From a virus: a stretch of DNA of 33,804 nucleotides. This document shows, one piece after another, positions 14,195 to 22,497 of this stretch (its first letter is position 1; each line of letters starts with the position of its first letter). The stretch spans positions 1 to 33,804 of IMG/VR virus record IMGVR_UViG_3300044993_000139; one strand, written 5' to 3'. A program made the translations under genes and the position numbers. The notes beneath the pieces are model-generated. The model was not told the origin of the DNA. It ran no database searches and was given only the letters and a program-made list of their open reading frames with translations.

Positions 14195-15139
14195 TCAGGC
14201 GAACGCGGCGCCCGCGTCCTTGAACAGGTAGCCGGCGAGGATCCCCGACAGAACCGGCGTCTGGTGGAAGGCCACCGGATAGATCCAGCTGGACGCGTTG
14301 CGGTCCTGGTAGGGCTCCTCGACGACCGGGTGGCCGTCGATGTAATAGGTGTAGCCGTAGCCCGGCTCCTCGGCGTTGGCGGAGGCGTCGCCATTGCCCT
14401 GCGGGACGTAGGCCAGCACCGCGTCGTCGCCCCAGATCGGCGTCAGCGTGTCATCGACGCCGGTCGCCTGGATCGCGGCCGCCACGATGATCCGCGGCAC
14501 CTCGAAAATGGCCTGCAGTGTGTCCAGCGTCACCGTACGGGTGATGTTGGTGGCCACGCGGTTGATGATGTCCGGGTGGCGCTGCAGCGCGTAATAGCAG
14601 GACCGCGAGAGCACCAGCGTGTTGGGGTCCATGCCCGTACTGGTCGCGACGGCATCACGGCCGGCCGCGATGTCCGCGATCGGGTCCGAGTCCGGCGAGG
14701 TCCACCGCGCCGTGCTGGTGAGCGTGACCTTGTGGGTGCTCGGGTAGTTGGCCGCATTGGTCGCCAGCGCCGCAGCGTCGATCTCATGCGTCAGCAGCAC
14801 GCTGTTGAGCGCGAGGCTGATGGCCCGCTGGCCCAGGTCGATGCCCGGGACCTGCGCGGCGTCGCGCATGTGCTCGAAGGGCACGACGCCCTCGATGTCG
14901 CTGGGGATGATGCTGTAGGGCTTGCCGGTGTAGCCGAAGCGGATACGGCGCTTGTTGGCGCCAGGGGCGCGCTTGGTGACGTAGGCACGGAACGACTCTT
15001 TGCCGAACTCCAGCACCTGGCCGCCGTACTGCATGACGGGCGCGAGCGGGAACAGCTCCCGCGCGACCAGCTGACGCTGACGGTAGCCGCGGGCGAACTG
15101 CGAGAGGATCGGATTGACGACCCGGATAGCGAGGGACAT
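14195..15139 (-). CDS. major capsid protein
   Basis: The 314-residue protein (MSLAIRVVNPILSQFARGYR start) has the size, position and sequence style of the major head protein of Mu-like siphoviruses. It follows protease and cement genes. Recognisable parts are RQRQLVARELFPLAPVMQYG, then a conserved middle with DVDPNTLV-like wording (TGMDPNTLVLSRSCYYALQR) and a C-terminal SGILAGYLFKDA. HK97 fold is expected from the family. It lies 10 bases after the cement gene. Confidence 0.85.
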   Translation of the reverse strand: MSLAIRVVNPILSQFARGYRQRQLVARELFPLAPVMQYGGQVLEFGKESFRAYVTKRAPGANKRRIRFGYTGKPYSIIPSDIEGVVPFEHMRDAAQVPGIDLGQRAISLALNSVLLTHEIDAAALATNAANYPSTHKVTLTSTARWTSPDSDPIADIAAGRDAVATSTGMDPNTLVLSRSCYYALQRHPDIINRVATNITRTVTLDTLQAIFEVPRIIVAAAIQATGVDDTLTPIWGDDAVLAYVPQGNGDASANAEEPGYGYTYYIDGHPVVEEPYQDRNASSWIYPVAFHQTPVLSGILAGYLFKDAGAAFA

Positions 15140-15149
15140 TGCGGTTACC

Positions 15150-15482
15150 TCAGTTGGGGAGCAGCAGGACTTCGATACGCTGACCGGCCACGGTGGCGGC
15201 CTGCAGCGCGCGACCGACGGCGACGCCGGCAGAGCGATTGATCGCGCGGCCCTGGGCGTCGGTCTCGACCAGGCCGCCGGCGGTGACGGCAGCGCCGGCC
15301 GCGACGACTGCGGTGCCGATGCGCACCACCGGGATCACGTCACCGGACACGCCGGCCTCCGCGGACACGCCGGCGGAGGCGACACCCGCCCCGCACTCGG
15401 CGCCGGCGTAGGTCACGAATCGCTCAGTGCGCACCGTGGCGGAGGCAGTGAGCGGCAAGGTGAGGATGGGGATGCTCTGCAT
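15150..15482 (-). CDS. capsid cement / decoration protein (DUF2190-like)
   Basis: The 110-residue protein (MQSIPILTLPLTASATVRTE start) shows the DUF2190 pattern: alternating small residues and strands, with the segment DAQGRAINRSAGVAVGRALQ typical of the family's end. Related proteins stabilise the head shell. It lies between the protease/scaffold and major capsid genes, with gaps of 3 and 10 bases, as in related phages. Confidence 0.75.
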   Translation of the reverse strand: MQSIPILTLPLTASATVRTERFVTYAGAECGAGVASAGVSAEAGVSGDVIPVVRIGTAVVAAGAAVTAGGLVETDAQGRAINRSAGVAVGRALQAATVAGQRIEVLLLPN

Positions 15483-15485
15483 GTC

Positions 15486-16604
15486 TTAGCGCTCCAGCTG
15501 CTTTGCAGCGTCGATGAGAGAGAGGTGCGGGTTGGTGCGCCGCAGCTGTTCGGCGGCGGCGTAGAGCTGCATCGATGCGGGGTCAACCGCGTATCCCGGC
15601 GGCGCCGCGAAGCTGACGTCCTCGAGGACGCCGGGCTCGGGATCGGACACAGCGCCGAGTGCGGGCAGGCCGCCGCCGGCGAGCTGGCGGACCAGCTGGC
15701 GCGGGTCGGCACCGTCGCCGGCCGCGAACTCCGCGGTGCTGCGCAGGCTCTTGAGGAGCTGCAGGGTGGCGTCGCGCTTGGCGGGCAGCAGTTCGCCGGA
15801 CGCGATAAGCGAATCCGCGAAGGCGACGTCCTCACGATCGGCTAGCGCGGCCTCACGGGCAGCGACGGCGGCTTCGCGGGCCTGGACGGCGCGCAGCTCG
15901 GGAGTGATTTCGGGGAGGGCACCTTCGGGCGGCCCCGCGAATCGGGTCTCCAGCACCGCGGGCACCACGTCGGGCTCGCGATATCTGGCGGCCTCCGCGA
16001 TGACATCGATCATCCAGGTTGGCATCAGCCGATCAGCGACCTCGCTGCCGCGGTTGGCGATGGCGTCCTCGCGCAGTCTGCGCAGCATATCTGAGAGCGT
16101 GCCGAGCACCCACCAAGGGGCGCCGGGCAGCTCCGCGAACTCGACCGTGAGGATCTCCTCGCCGTCGGCGAGCGCGACGTCCCGCAGGCCTGGCACGGCC
16201 GGCGCAGCAGCGCCGAGCCAGCCCACGTGCTTCGGGTACCAAATGCCGGGCTTGGGATTGGCGGTCGAGGCCGGCCCGTGGAAGGCCATGCTGCGCTTGC
16301 GGTAGCGGCCGGCTGCGACCTGGTCCGCGAACGCAGGGGCGACATCGCGATGCTCGCTCGCGACCAGCACATCGCCCCGCAGCTCGAGCTTGCCGACCCA
16401 GCCTTGGGCCGGATCGTCCAGCTGCGGGTGACCGATGACGTGCGGTGCCGGCGAGTGCGCCGGGTCGTAGGCGGCGACGGTGGCGGCGAGGTCGGCCACG
16501 GTGATCGTGACCTGCTGCCCGCGTGCGTCGGTATAGGTGCCCGCGCGAAACACCTCGGTGGGTGCCAGCGCGGGAGTCGTCTCGGGTGTGGGTTTGTCGC
16601 TCAT
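15486..16604 (-). CDS. head maturation protease with scaffold domain (Mu gpI-like)
   Basis: The 372-residue protein has a protease-like N-terminal half. Candidate catalytic residues are His59 in HVIGHPQLDD and Ser105 in RKRSMAF; these assignments come from family resemblance only. Residues about 235-260 form an Ala/Glu/Arg coiled coil (LRAVQAREAAVAAREAALAD), consistent with the scaffold part. In Mu this gene directly follows G; here G lies at the opposite end of the prophage on the other strand. It is the first gene after a copy of the late-promoter motif, with a 34-base leader, so it starts the head operon. Confidence 0.85.
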   Translation of the reverse strand: MSDKPTPETTPALAPTEVFRAGTYTDARGQQVTITVADLAATVAAYDPAHSPAPHVIGHPQLDDPAQGWVGKLELRGDVLVASEHRDVAPAFADQVAAGRYRKRSMAFHGPASTANPKPGIWYPKHVGWLGAAAPAVPGLRDVALADGEEILTVEFAELPGAPWWVLGTLSDMLRRLREDAIANRGSEVADRLMPTWMIDVIAEAARYREPDVVPAVLETRFAGPPEGALPEITPELRAVQAREAAVAAREAALADREDVAFADSLIASGELLPAKRDATLQLLKSLRSTAEFAAGDGADPRQLVRQLAGGGLPALGAVSDPEPGVLEDVSFAAPPGYAVDPASMQLYAAAEQLRRTNPHLSLIDAAKQLER

Positions 16605-16638
16605 GAGGAGCGACTTTCCGGGCTCGCGCGGGGCCGGT

Positions 16639-16659
16639 CAGTGGGCCGCGGGCCGCAAT
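16639..16659 (-). promoter_or_regulatory. shared late-promoter motif, copy before protease
   Basis: On the minus strand this reads ATTGCGGCCCGCGGCCCACTG (split: ATTGC, then the core GGCCCGCGGCCC, then ACTG). The core equals those at 11265-11276 and 26322-26333. Similarity to the endolysin copy continues downstream (CTG...CGGCCCC...GCGCG...GC). The distance to the start codon (34 bases) nearly equals that before the endolysin (32 bases). It corresponds in place to the Mu I promoter. Confidence 0.65.
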
Positions 16660-16678
16660 GCCGATCTACCCGGCGTTT

Positions 16679-16695
16679 TAACGCGTGCTAACGCG
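16679..16695 (-). promoter_or_regulatory. direct repeat upstream of head promoter
   Basis: CGCGTTA occurs twice on the minus strand, its copies at 16679-16685 and 16689-16695 being 10 bases apart, one helical turn. It lies about 20 bases upstream of the late motif, where an activator could bind. The other two late motifs lack it. Confidence 0.4.
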
Positions 16696-16748
16696 GGTCT
16701 GTGCGATTTGATGGGGCTGGGGGCTCCACGGTAGCCCTGCGGGCCTCT

Positions 16749-16778
16749 GCGGGCGCGTAGGCGATCCTACGCGCCCGC
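16749..16778 (-). terminator. strong hairpin overlapping the Mor stop codon
   Basis: A perfect 13-base stem (GCGGGCGCGTAGG and its complement) encloses the loop CGAT. The Mor stop codon lies within it. There is no T tract on either strand, so intrinsic termination is uncertain. It marks the border between early and head operons and may protect or attenuate the early transcript. Confidence 0.6.
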
Positions 16779-17189
16779 CCCGAACAGGTCCGTCTGCGGG
16801 CGAGCATGGCGCTCCCTGACCCGCTTGATGATCTTGCGCACTGCGCGCTCGCCGACGCTGTACCGCTGGGCCAAGGCGGTGATGCTGACGCCGGCTGCGT
16901 GCTCCTTGTACAGCTCGAGGTCGCGCGCCGAAAGCCTGTAGTGATAGTCGGCCGGGAACAAAATTTGCTGGCCCGCCCACTCCTCGACCAACATCTGGAC
17001 GATCGCGCAGGCGACCTGCTCGGCCACGTCGACCGGGATGCCGTACTCGGTCAGCTCCGACACGACGCGATCGTCAATCTCTTGGTACAGCATGTGACGG
17101 CGGCGCCACTGGGGCACCGCCTTTAGGCTCTCATGCCGCTCGGGGATCTGCACACCCGCCTTTTGCGCGGTGGTCAGTCGCTCGCTCAT
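16767..17189 (-). CDS. mor: Mor/C-family transcription activator
   Basis: The 140-residue protein (MSERLTTAQKAGVQIPERHE start) ends the early operon. Residues about 40-90 match the Mor dimerisation region (YGIPVDVAEQVACAIVQMLV, then GQQILFPADYHYRLSARDLE), followed by a helix-turn-helix at about 95-130 (GVSITALAQRYSVGERAVRK). Mu Mor activates the middle promoter and its relative C the late promoters. Here no second family member is seen, so this protein may control the three shared late motifs directly. The ATG overlaps the upstream stop (ATGA at 17186-17189); the longer open frame to 17582 is a shadow. Confidence 0.88.
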   Translation of the reverse strand: MSERLTTAQKAGVQIPERHESLKAVPQWRRRHMLYQEIDDRVVSELTEYGIPVDVAEQVACAIVQMLVEEWAGQQILFPADYHYRLSARDLELYKEHAAGVSITALAQRYSVGERAVRKIIKRVRERHARPQTDLFGAGA

Positions 17190-17899
17190 GCCGGCTGCTC
17201 CGTCCGCTCCGCCAGCCAGCCGCGCCAGTTGAGGACGGCGGCGTCGGCCGGGTCGAGCGTCGCCACAGCTTTGGCCGCGACAGCGAGGATCGAGGCGCGC
17301 TCCTCGCCGTCGTCGATCTGACGGCTCAGCATCTGCCGACACCACTGCAGATTCGCACGCGCCCGGTCGGGGCTGGTCTCGTTGACTGCGGGGCTGTTGC
17401 CGCTCCGGGTGACGGCCGTCAGCAGCCCGCCGATCTCCACGCCCTCGCCCGTGGAGCCGGTGCGACGCTGCGACTCGCGGGCCTTGAGCGCCGCCTCGGC
17501 GCTGCTGACCTGCGCCCGCTGGGCGTTGGTCATCACGACCTCCAGCAGATAGCCGTTGGACTGCAGGGGCAGCCTGGCCCACTTGCGGTCCGCAAGTTCA
17601 TGCATCGCGTCGGCCCACAGCTCCACACTCGCGTCCATCGTCACCCCATCGCGCCTTACGACGCCGTCGCGCATCATCGGCAGCAGCTCGGCAAGGATAC
17701 GTAGACCGCGGCTCCAGCTCGTCGCGCGGCCCGGCGCGCGGAACAGCTGCAAGTACCGCAGGGCGGGCTTTCCGACGCCGGCCGGCAGCTCCGCGATCAG
17801 CGCGACAAATTGGCGGGCGTCGGTGCCGTCCACGAGCGCCGCCAGCTCGTGGACGCTGTTGCACGAGGGGCAGACCACGCGCATCAGATTTTTGCTCAC
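17186..17899 (-). CDS. early protein with N-terminal Cys pair, unknown function
   Basis: The 237-residue protein starts MSKNLMRVVCPSCNSVHELA; the CPSC pair suggests half of a zinc ribbon, but no second Cys pair follows. The rest is mainly helical, with SWSRGLRILAELLPMMRDGV and a C-terminal RANLQWCRQMLSRQIDDGEE segment. It overlaps GemA and Mor by four bases on each side. Position in the early operon suggests a replication or host-control role, but I do not recognise the family. Confidence 0.75.
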   Translation of the reverse strand: MSKNLMRVVCPSCNSVHELAALVDGTDARQFVALIAELPAGVGKPALRYLQLFRAPGRATSWSRGLRILAELLPMMRDGVVRRDGVTMDASVELWADAMHELADRKWARLPLQSNGYLLEVVMTNAQRAQVSSAEAALKARESQRRTGSTGEGVEIGGLLTAVTRSGNSPAVNETSPDRARANLQWCRQMLSRQIDDGEERASILAVAAKAVATLDPADAAVLNWRGWLAERTEQPA

Positions 17900-18600
17900 G
17901 CCGGCACCCCTCCGCGGTACGTCTCATCAACCGTGACCTCGCCCGTCCGGCACTGCAGCGCCGACGCACCAGCCGTCCGCGCCGTGTGCCAAGCGTGCGC
18001 CTCCTCGATCAGCCCCAGCGTGCAGAGGCGCGTGTGCATGACCTTGAGTGTCGGCAGGTGTCGGCGCCAGCCGTCGCGCAGGCCCTGCAGCAGGTCCGCT
18101 CGAGCGACGCCGGCGGCCATCACGAGCTCGATGTCGGCGAGCAGCGCGCGCTTGGCGCGCTCGTTGTAGAGCGCTGCGAGGATCGCCACCACCTGCTTTT
18201 CGTCCTTGAGCCACGCAACTCTCTCGACCCGAAACATCCGCTTGGCGATGGCATCGGCGTAGCACCAGCTGAGGCGCATCTCGGTCAGCAGCGCCTCGAC
18301 CACCTCAATCTGCGCCGGCAGGCTGTCGATGTTGTGCGGCGTGCCCGGGTAGTGCGCGGGCTTGCTGCGGCCCTGCGGCCGCGCCTGCGTCGGCTGCGCC
18401 GCGCCCAGGCGCCGCATCTCGCTCAGCACCCGGCGGAGCTGCACGGCGTCCAGCTCCGCCGCGCTGCGCTTGCCGGTGACCCGCTCCAGCAGCGCGCGGT
18501 AGGTGTCGTCGTCGAGGGCCAGCTGGCGCTTGCTCGCATGCACCGCTTTGAGGGCAGAGCCGCGAGCGTCGGCCGTGCCGGGCTTAGCCGAGGGGCGCAT
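17896..18600 (-). CDS. gemA: GemA-like regulatory protein
   Basis: The 234-residue protein resembles the GemA / DUF1018 family. The first 70 residues contain the family style ALKAVHASKRQLALDDDTYR, ALLERVTGKRSAAELDAVQL. The central part, with SKPAHYPGTPHNIDSLPAQI then MRLSWCYADAIAKRMFRVER, matches the conserved core. Mu GemA changes host gene expression, apparently through DNA supercoiling. It lies two genes before Mor, close to its Mu position, and overlaps its neighbours by 17 and 4 bases. Confidence 0.85.
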   Translation of the reverse strand: MRPSAKPGTADARGSALKAVHASKRQLALDDDTYRALLERVTGKRSAAELDAVQLRRVLSEMRRLGAAQPTQARPQGRSKPAHYPGTPHNIDSLPAQIEVVEALLTEMRLSWCYADAIAKRMFRVERVAWLKDEKQVVAILAALYNERAKRALLADIELVMAAGVARADLLQGLRDGWRRHLPTLKVMHTRLCTLGLIEEAHAWHTARTAGASALQCRTGEVTVDETYRGGVPA

Positions 18601-18952
18601 GCGTCACCTCCTGGGCCAGCGCCTCAAGGGCGCGCTCTGCGATGCCTGGCGCCGACTGCAGGTCGCCGTCGTCGCACATGCGGGAGATCCTGAACAGCGC
18701 GTCCAGGGCGGCCTGCAGCGTTGGCGTGCGCGGAGACTTGCACCAGTCATCGAAAACAAGCATCTGCAGCACCGGCCCAACCTCCCAATGCTGCACCGAG
18801 ATCGCCGAGTGCATCTGCACGTCCACATCGCCGTGCATCGTCTCGTGCGTGCCAAGTGCGCCGTGTTGCGCCAGCACACCGGTGATCGCGCCCAGCATGG
18901 TCTGGCCGTCGGCGGCCGGGGCGTGGTCGGCTTTGAGCAGGATGTAGATCAT
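18584..18952 (-). CDS. early protein of unknown function
   Basis: The 122-residue product starts MIYILLKADHAPAADGQTML. It contains a His/Met-rich segment (THETMHGDVDVQMHSAIS) and the stretch HWEVGPVLQMLVFDDWCKSP. It is not recognised. The start is chosen because the ATG overlaps the stop of the tiny upstream frame (ATGA) and the longer frame to 19024 is a shadow of that region. Confidence 0.65.
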   Translation of the reverse strand: MIYILLKADHAPAADGQTMLGAITGVLAQHGALGTHETMHGDVDVQMHSAISVQHWEVGPVLQMLVFDDWCKSPRTPTLQAALDALFRISRMCDDGDLQSAPGIAERALEALAQEVTHAPLG

Positions 18953-19017
18953 GAGCCAACTCCCAGCGCCTGCAACGGGAGCGCGAAAGCGCACGAGACG
19001 CTGAGCCAGCGGATCAC
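18949..19017 (-). CDS. 22-residue hydrophobic ORF, coupled on both sides
   Basis: A GTG overlaps the stop of the Gam-like gene (GTGA) and the frame's own stop overlaps the next ATG (ATGA). The product, MIRWLSVSCAFALPLQALGV then GS, is hydrophobic. The double coupling fits the exact pattern of the other early genes, which argues for translation. It could be a small membrane protein or merely a coupling leader. Confidence 0.45.
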   Translation of the reverse strand: MIRWLSVSCAFALPLQALGVGS

Positions 19018-19565
19018 GACGCACCTCCGTCGATCTCCGCCCGAGGCCCGAGCAGCGCCCGGACGGCGTCCTCGGGGTCCAGCGGCAGGGTCACGACGAC
19101 GCGGGTCTCGCCCTCGACGCGGACACCGCCGATGCGGGCCAGCTGGAAGTCGTCGAGGAGCTTGACGGCGGCGAGGCTGACCTCGCGGCGGGCGGGTGCG
19201 AGCATCGACGCAGACTCCGGCAGCTCCCGGTCGATGCGATTGATGAGCGCGATGCCGGTGTCCTCCAGCATCAGTTTCGGCGGCAGACCCTGCAGGCCGA
19301 CCTTGACGCCGTGATAGATGCGGGTGCGCGGCCGGTCGAAAAGGTCGCGGTGCTGCTCGACCAGATCCGCAACGGCTTTGCGGCTGGCGCGATGCTGCAC
19401 CAGGGCGGCGCGGATGCGCGGCAGGGCGCGGGCGATGCTCGGCTCGATCGCGGCGCGGAGGTCGGTGATTGCGCCGGACAGGTCTTCGGCGGCCTCGGCC
19501 GCCCGCTTGCAGGCGGCCTCGATGTCGGCGAGGGCGGTCGTGGTCTGGATGGCTGCGTTGCTCAT
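19014..19565 (-). CDS. putative Gam-like host-nuclease inhibitor
   Basis: The 183-residue protein starts MSNAAIQTTTALADIEAACK. Its first 90 residues are helical, coiled-coil-like. The C-terminal half has a spacing of residues reminiscent of Mu Gam: LPPKLMLEDTGIALINRIDR, then REVSLAAVKLLDDFQLARIG and GVRVEGETRVVVTLPLDPED. Gam binds linear DNA ends and shields them from host exonucleases. Its location shortly after the MuB-like gene supports this. Similarity is judged by eye and weak, so this could be an unrelated early protein. It starts 8 bases after the ATPase stop. Confidence 0.55.
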   Translation of the reverse strand: MSNAAIQTTTALADIEAACKRAAEAAEDLSGAITDLRAAIEPSIARALPRIRAALVQHRASRKAVADLVEQHRDLFDRPRTRIYHGVKVGLQGLPPKLMLEDTGIALINRIDRELPESASMLAPARREVSLAAVKLLDDFQLARIGGVRVEGETRVVVTLPLDPEDAVRALLGPRAEIDGGAS

Positions 19566-19573
19566 GTCGTATC

Positions 19574-20716
19574 TCAGCGAGTGGCGCGGACCATGTCCGC
19601 GGTGACTTTCGGCGCGCCGAGGTCGGCGGCCTGGTTGATCGCACGCGCCAGCACGTTGTGCACGGCCAGCGGGTACAGGTTGGACTGCGCCCGGCGGCTG
19701 GTGCCGGTGGGCGTGGTCAATCGGGTGGCGATGGCGTCGATTGCGGCGGGCTCGACGACCTCGGCCAGCGTCAGGCCGACGCGGGCGAATCGATGCGACA
19801 GATAGCCGGAGAGGTGCTGGTCCAGCGGGGCGAGGTGCACGACCTCGATGCGCTGCACCACCTCCCGGACCTCCGGGTTTTGCTCGCTGAGCTTGACGCC
19901 CAGCTCGGGCTGACCGATCAGGATGATGGCCAGCAGCGGGCGCATGCCGTCCTTGAGCTCGAGGAATCGCTTGAGGTGCTTGAGCGTCGCGATCGGCATC
20001 GCGTGCGCCTCCTCGATCATCAGCACGTGCCGATGCCCCGCGCGGGACGATTCGCGCAGCGCGTTGTGCAGCTGGCGAAAGCGCGCCTCCGGGCTGCTGT
20101 GCGTGCGGGTCAGCGGGGCGACGACCGCCATGATCGACTCGGCGATGTGCACGGCCTTGAGGCACTTCCCGCGGCTGTCGCTCTCCTCCATCGCCAGCAC
20201 ATAGGGCTGGATCACCAGCGCCGGGTGCTCCTCGCGCTGGATGCGGTCGATCAGCTCCTCGCGCAAGGTCGACTTGCCGGCGCCGGACTCGCCGACGACG
20301 GCGAGCATGCCGCCGTGCTTGACCTTGTCGAGCATCGACTCGCGGACGTAGCGGATGTCGGGGCTGCCGGTGTAGACGTCGGCGATGTCGCGCGGCTCCC
20401 CGAAGGGGTCGCGGGTGATGCGGAAATGGCGACGCGCGTCGGGCGTCAGCGTCTCGCGGCGTAGAAGCATGGTCAGATCCTCCTGGGTTGGGGGCGTTGC
20501 CGGTGATGCGGGTGAGGCGACGGGCGCGGTCCAGTCGTCGGTGATGCCGCGGGCGCGCAGGTACTCGGTGATCGGGCCGCGCACGTCACCGGCCGGCCAC
20601 ACGCCCTGGTTGGCTAAGCGGCTGACGGCGGTGCGGGAGCGGTCGAGGTGGGCGGCAATGTCGCTGAGCGCGACGCCGTGATGACGGCAGAGGTCACGCA
20701 GGCGCAGGGCGGTCAC
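19574..20716 (-). CDS. MuB-like AAA+ ATPase, target-DNA activator
   Basis: The 380-residue protein starts at GTG 20716, overlapping the transposase stop (GTGA). Residues 1-60 form a helix-turn-helix (RDLCRHHGVALSDIAAHLDR, SRTAVSRLANQG), as in MuB. The ATPase has Walker A GESGAGKS at 142-149 and Walker B VLMIEE at 231-236, followed by AH. The family binds target DNA in an ATP-dependent way, delivers it to the transposase and stimulates strand transfer. A Pro/Ala linker (about 64-80) separates the parts. An internal ATG at residue 83 could give a form without the helix-turn-helix. Confidence 0.92.
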   Translation of the reverse strand: MTALRLRDLCRHHGVALSDIAAHLDRSRTAVSRLANQGVWPAGDVRGPITEYLRARGITDDWTAPVASPASPATPPTQEDLTMLLRRETLTPDARRHFRITRDPFGEPRDIADVYTGSPDIRYVRESMLDKVKHGGMLAVVGESGAGKSTLREELIDRIQREEHPALVIQPYVLAMEESDSRGKCLKAVHIAESIMAVVAPLTRTHSSPEARFRQLHNALRESSRAGHRHVLMIEEAHAMPIATLKHLKRFLELKDGMRPLLAIILIGQPELGVKLSEQNPEVREVVQRIEVVHLAPLDQHLSGYLSHRFARVGLTLAEVVEPAAIDAIATRLTTPTGTSRRAQSNLYPLAVHNVLARAINQAADLGAPKVTADMVRATR

Positions 20717-22497
20717 AGGCCACCCCCGACCGCGCGCAGGACCGGGCGCAGCAGCTGCAGCACTGCGGGCGGCAGCTCGTCCTCGGTCAGCCCCTCCGGC
20801 CACCGCTGCTGCGCCTGGGCGTACAGCTCCGGCGTCCACTGCGCGCCGCGCTCGATGACCAGGCGGCGCAGCTCGCGGATCGTGTCCAGCTGGCTCAGCC
20901 GCTGCGCGACGTACCGGCGGCGCTCGGTCGGCACCACCGGCGTGGGCTCGACCACCGTCGGCGCGACGACGTCGCTGGCTTGCCCGGCCCGCGGCAGCGC
21001 CACCACCGGCGCTGTCCACGACTGGGTCGGGTCGATGCTGCCGCCGAAGGGCACGCGCTTGGCCTTGCGGGCAGCCTTCGCCGCGGCGTCGGTGTCGACC
21101 TCCATCGCGAGGCGCTCGATCTCCTTGCGCGCGGCGTCCACCGGAGTCTCCGGCGCCGCCTTGTATTCGGTGCCGATCTGCGCGGCGTCCGACCGGAACC
21201 CCCACTCATCGTGCTGGATGAGCGGCGCGATGTAGTGAGAGGGCTTGCCGTCCTCGCCGTCGATCAGCACGCGGACCGAGCCGTCGAGGTCGAAAGGGTT
21301 GATGACGACGTCGACCTTGGCGCCCTGCACCAGCGTCGGCAGACCGCGCAGGTCGTACTTCTTGCCGCGGAAATTGATGGTGTGGTCGCGGACGGTGCAG
21401 GCCTTCGGCACCGACTGCGGCAGCTGCTGCAGCACGGCCACCGGCGGCGCGAGGGTCAGCTGCTCCGAGGTGATGCGCAGCCACGCATCGCGGCGGGTCA
21501 TGCCGTGGCGGCCGTGCTCCTGGGTGGCTGCGTACCAGGTCGCCCAGCGCACGGCGTGACGGTTGATTTCCTCGAGCGTCTTCACCGGGGACCGCAGCTT
21601 GAGCGGCGCCTCGAAGCTGCGCTCGATGATGTTGTGGGCGCCCTCGACCTGCCCCTTGACGCGCGCCTTGCCGGTCGCGTTCTTGATCGGGTTGATACCG
21701 AGCGCGCGGAGGAAGGTCTGCATGGCGGTCGACCCGAGCACACCGCCGTCGGACATCACGTAGCGCGGCACGCCGTACATCACAGAGTCCGGCCGCTGCG
21801 TCATGGCGAAGATCAGCGCGCTGATGGCGTTCGCCGCCGACTCCGCGCCGAGGCAGTACCACAGCGCGATCGCGCCGGAGCAGTGATCGGTGATCGCGTA
21901 GCGCCAAAGCCGGCGGTCGGCGATCTTGGCCAGGTGCTGCGGCTTGCCCTCGTAGTGCAGGGTTTTGTCGAGCTGCTGCGTGCCGGCGTCCGCGAGGTAG
22001 AACTGCGCAGACAGCGACGCGTCGATCTGCCAGCACCAGTTCGGGTGCGGGCTGCTCAGCGACGTCGCCGGCGTCTCCGCGGCCAGCTGGCCGGGGTGGC
22101 AGTGGTAGTGCCGCATCGCGCGGCTGATTGCCGACAGCGACAGCGGGCGCATCTCGCCGGTGCCCTCGTCGACGCTGCCGGCGAGGATCCGGCCATCCTC
22201 TCGCAGGATGCGCACCGCATCCTCCAGCGTCAGCGCACCGGTGCCGGTCTGCCGGCGGCTGGCCTCGATCAGCGCGGCGATCAGGATCGCCTCCGACTCC
22301 AGCAGCTCGGTCTGACCGGCGTCGGCGCGGCGCCGCCGGCCGGTGTCCGCAAGCTGGTGCTCACGGAGCTGACGATAGGCCGTCTGCACCGATACGCCCA
22401 GCGTCGCAGCGAGGTCCGCGACGATGCGCGTGCGCTCCCCGCGACCGGCAGCAGCCAGCGCGCGGGCGGCATCGACGATGGCGGGGAGCCGGGACAT
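20713..22497 (-). CDS. MuA-like DDE transposase
   Basis: The 594-residue protein starts MSRLPAIVDAARALAAAGRG; the ATG overlaps the upstream stop by one base. Residues about 20-50 form a helix-turn-helix (ADLAATLGVSVQTAYRQLRE). The integrase core has the acidic triad Asp159 (WCWQIDAS), Asp250 (YVMSDGG) and Glu285 (KGQVEGAHN), with D to E spacing of 35. A Mu-type C-terminal beta-barrel follows at about 360-420 (TINFRGKKYDLRGLPTLVQG). The C-terminus (about 500-594) is Pro/Arg-rich and helical, as expected for contact with the ATPase. It catalyses integration and replicative transposition. Confidence 0.94.
   Translation of the reverse strand: MSRLPAIVDAARALAAAGRGERTRIVADLAATLGVSVQTAYRQLREHQLADTGRRRRADAGQTELLESEAILIAALIEASRRQTGTGALTLEDAVRILREDGRILAGSVDEGTGEMRPLSLSAISRAMRHYHCHPGQLAAETPATSLSSPHPNWCWQIDASLSAQFYLADAGTQQLDKTLHYEGKPQHLAKIADRRLWRYAITDHCSGAIALWYCLGAESAANAISALIFAMTQRPDSVMYGVPRYVMSDGGVLGSTAMQTFLRALGINPIKNATGKARVKGQVEGAHNIIERSFEAPLKLRSPVKTLEEINRHAVRWATWYAATQEHGRHGMTRRDAWLRITSEQLTLAPPVAVLQQLPQSVPKACTVRDHTINFRGKKYDLRGLPTLVQGAKVDVVINPFDLDGSVRVLIDGEDGKPSHYIAPLIQHDEWGFRSDAAQIGTEYKAAPETPVDAARKEIERLAMEVDTDAAAKAARKAKRVPFGGSIDPTQSWTAPVVALPRAGQASDVVAPTVVEPTPVVPTERRRYVAQRLSQLDTIRELRRLVIERGAQWTPELYAQAQQRWPEGLTEDELPPAVLQLLRPVLRAVGGGL

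Noticed and set aside
19574-21205. Long open frame upstream of the ATPase GTG start
   Set aside because: The upstream part is Arg/Ala/Gly-rich shadow sequence antiparallel in style to the transposase, and the GTG at 20716 has the exact stop overlap seen throughout the operon.
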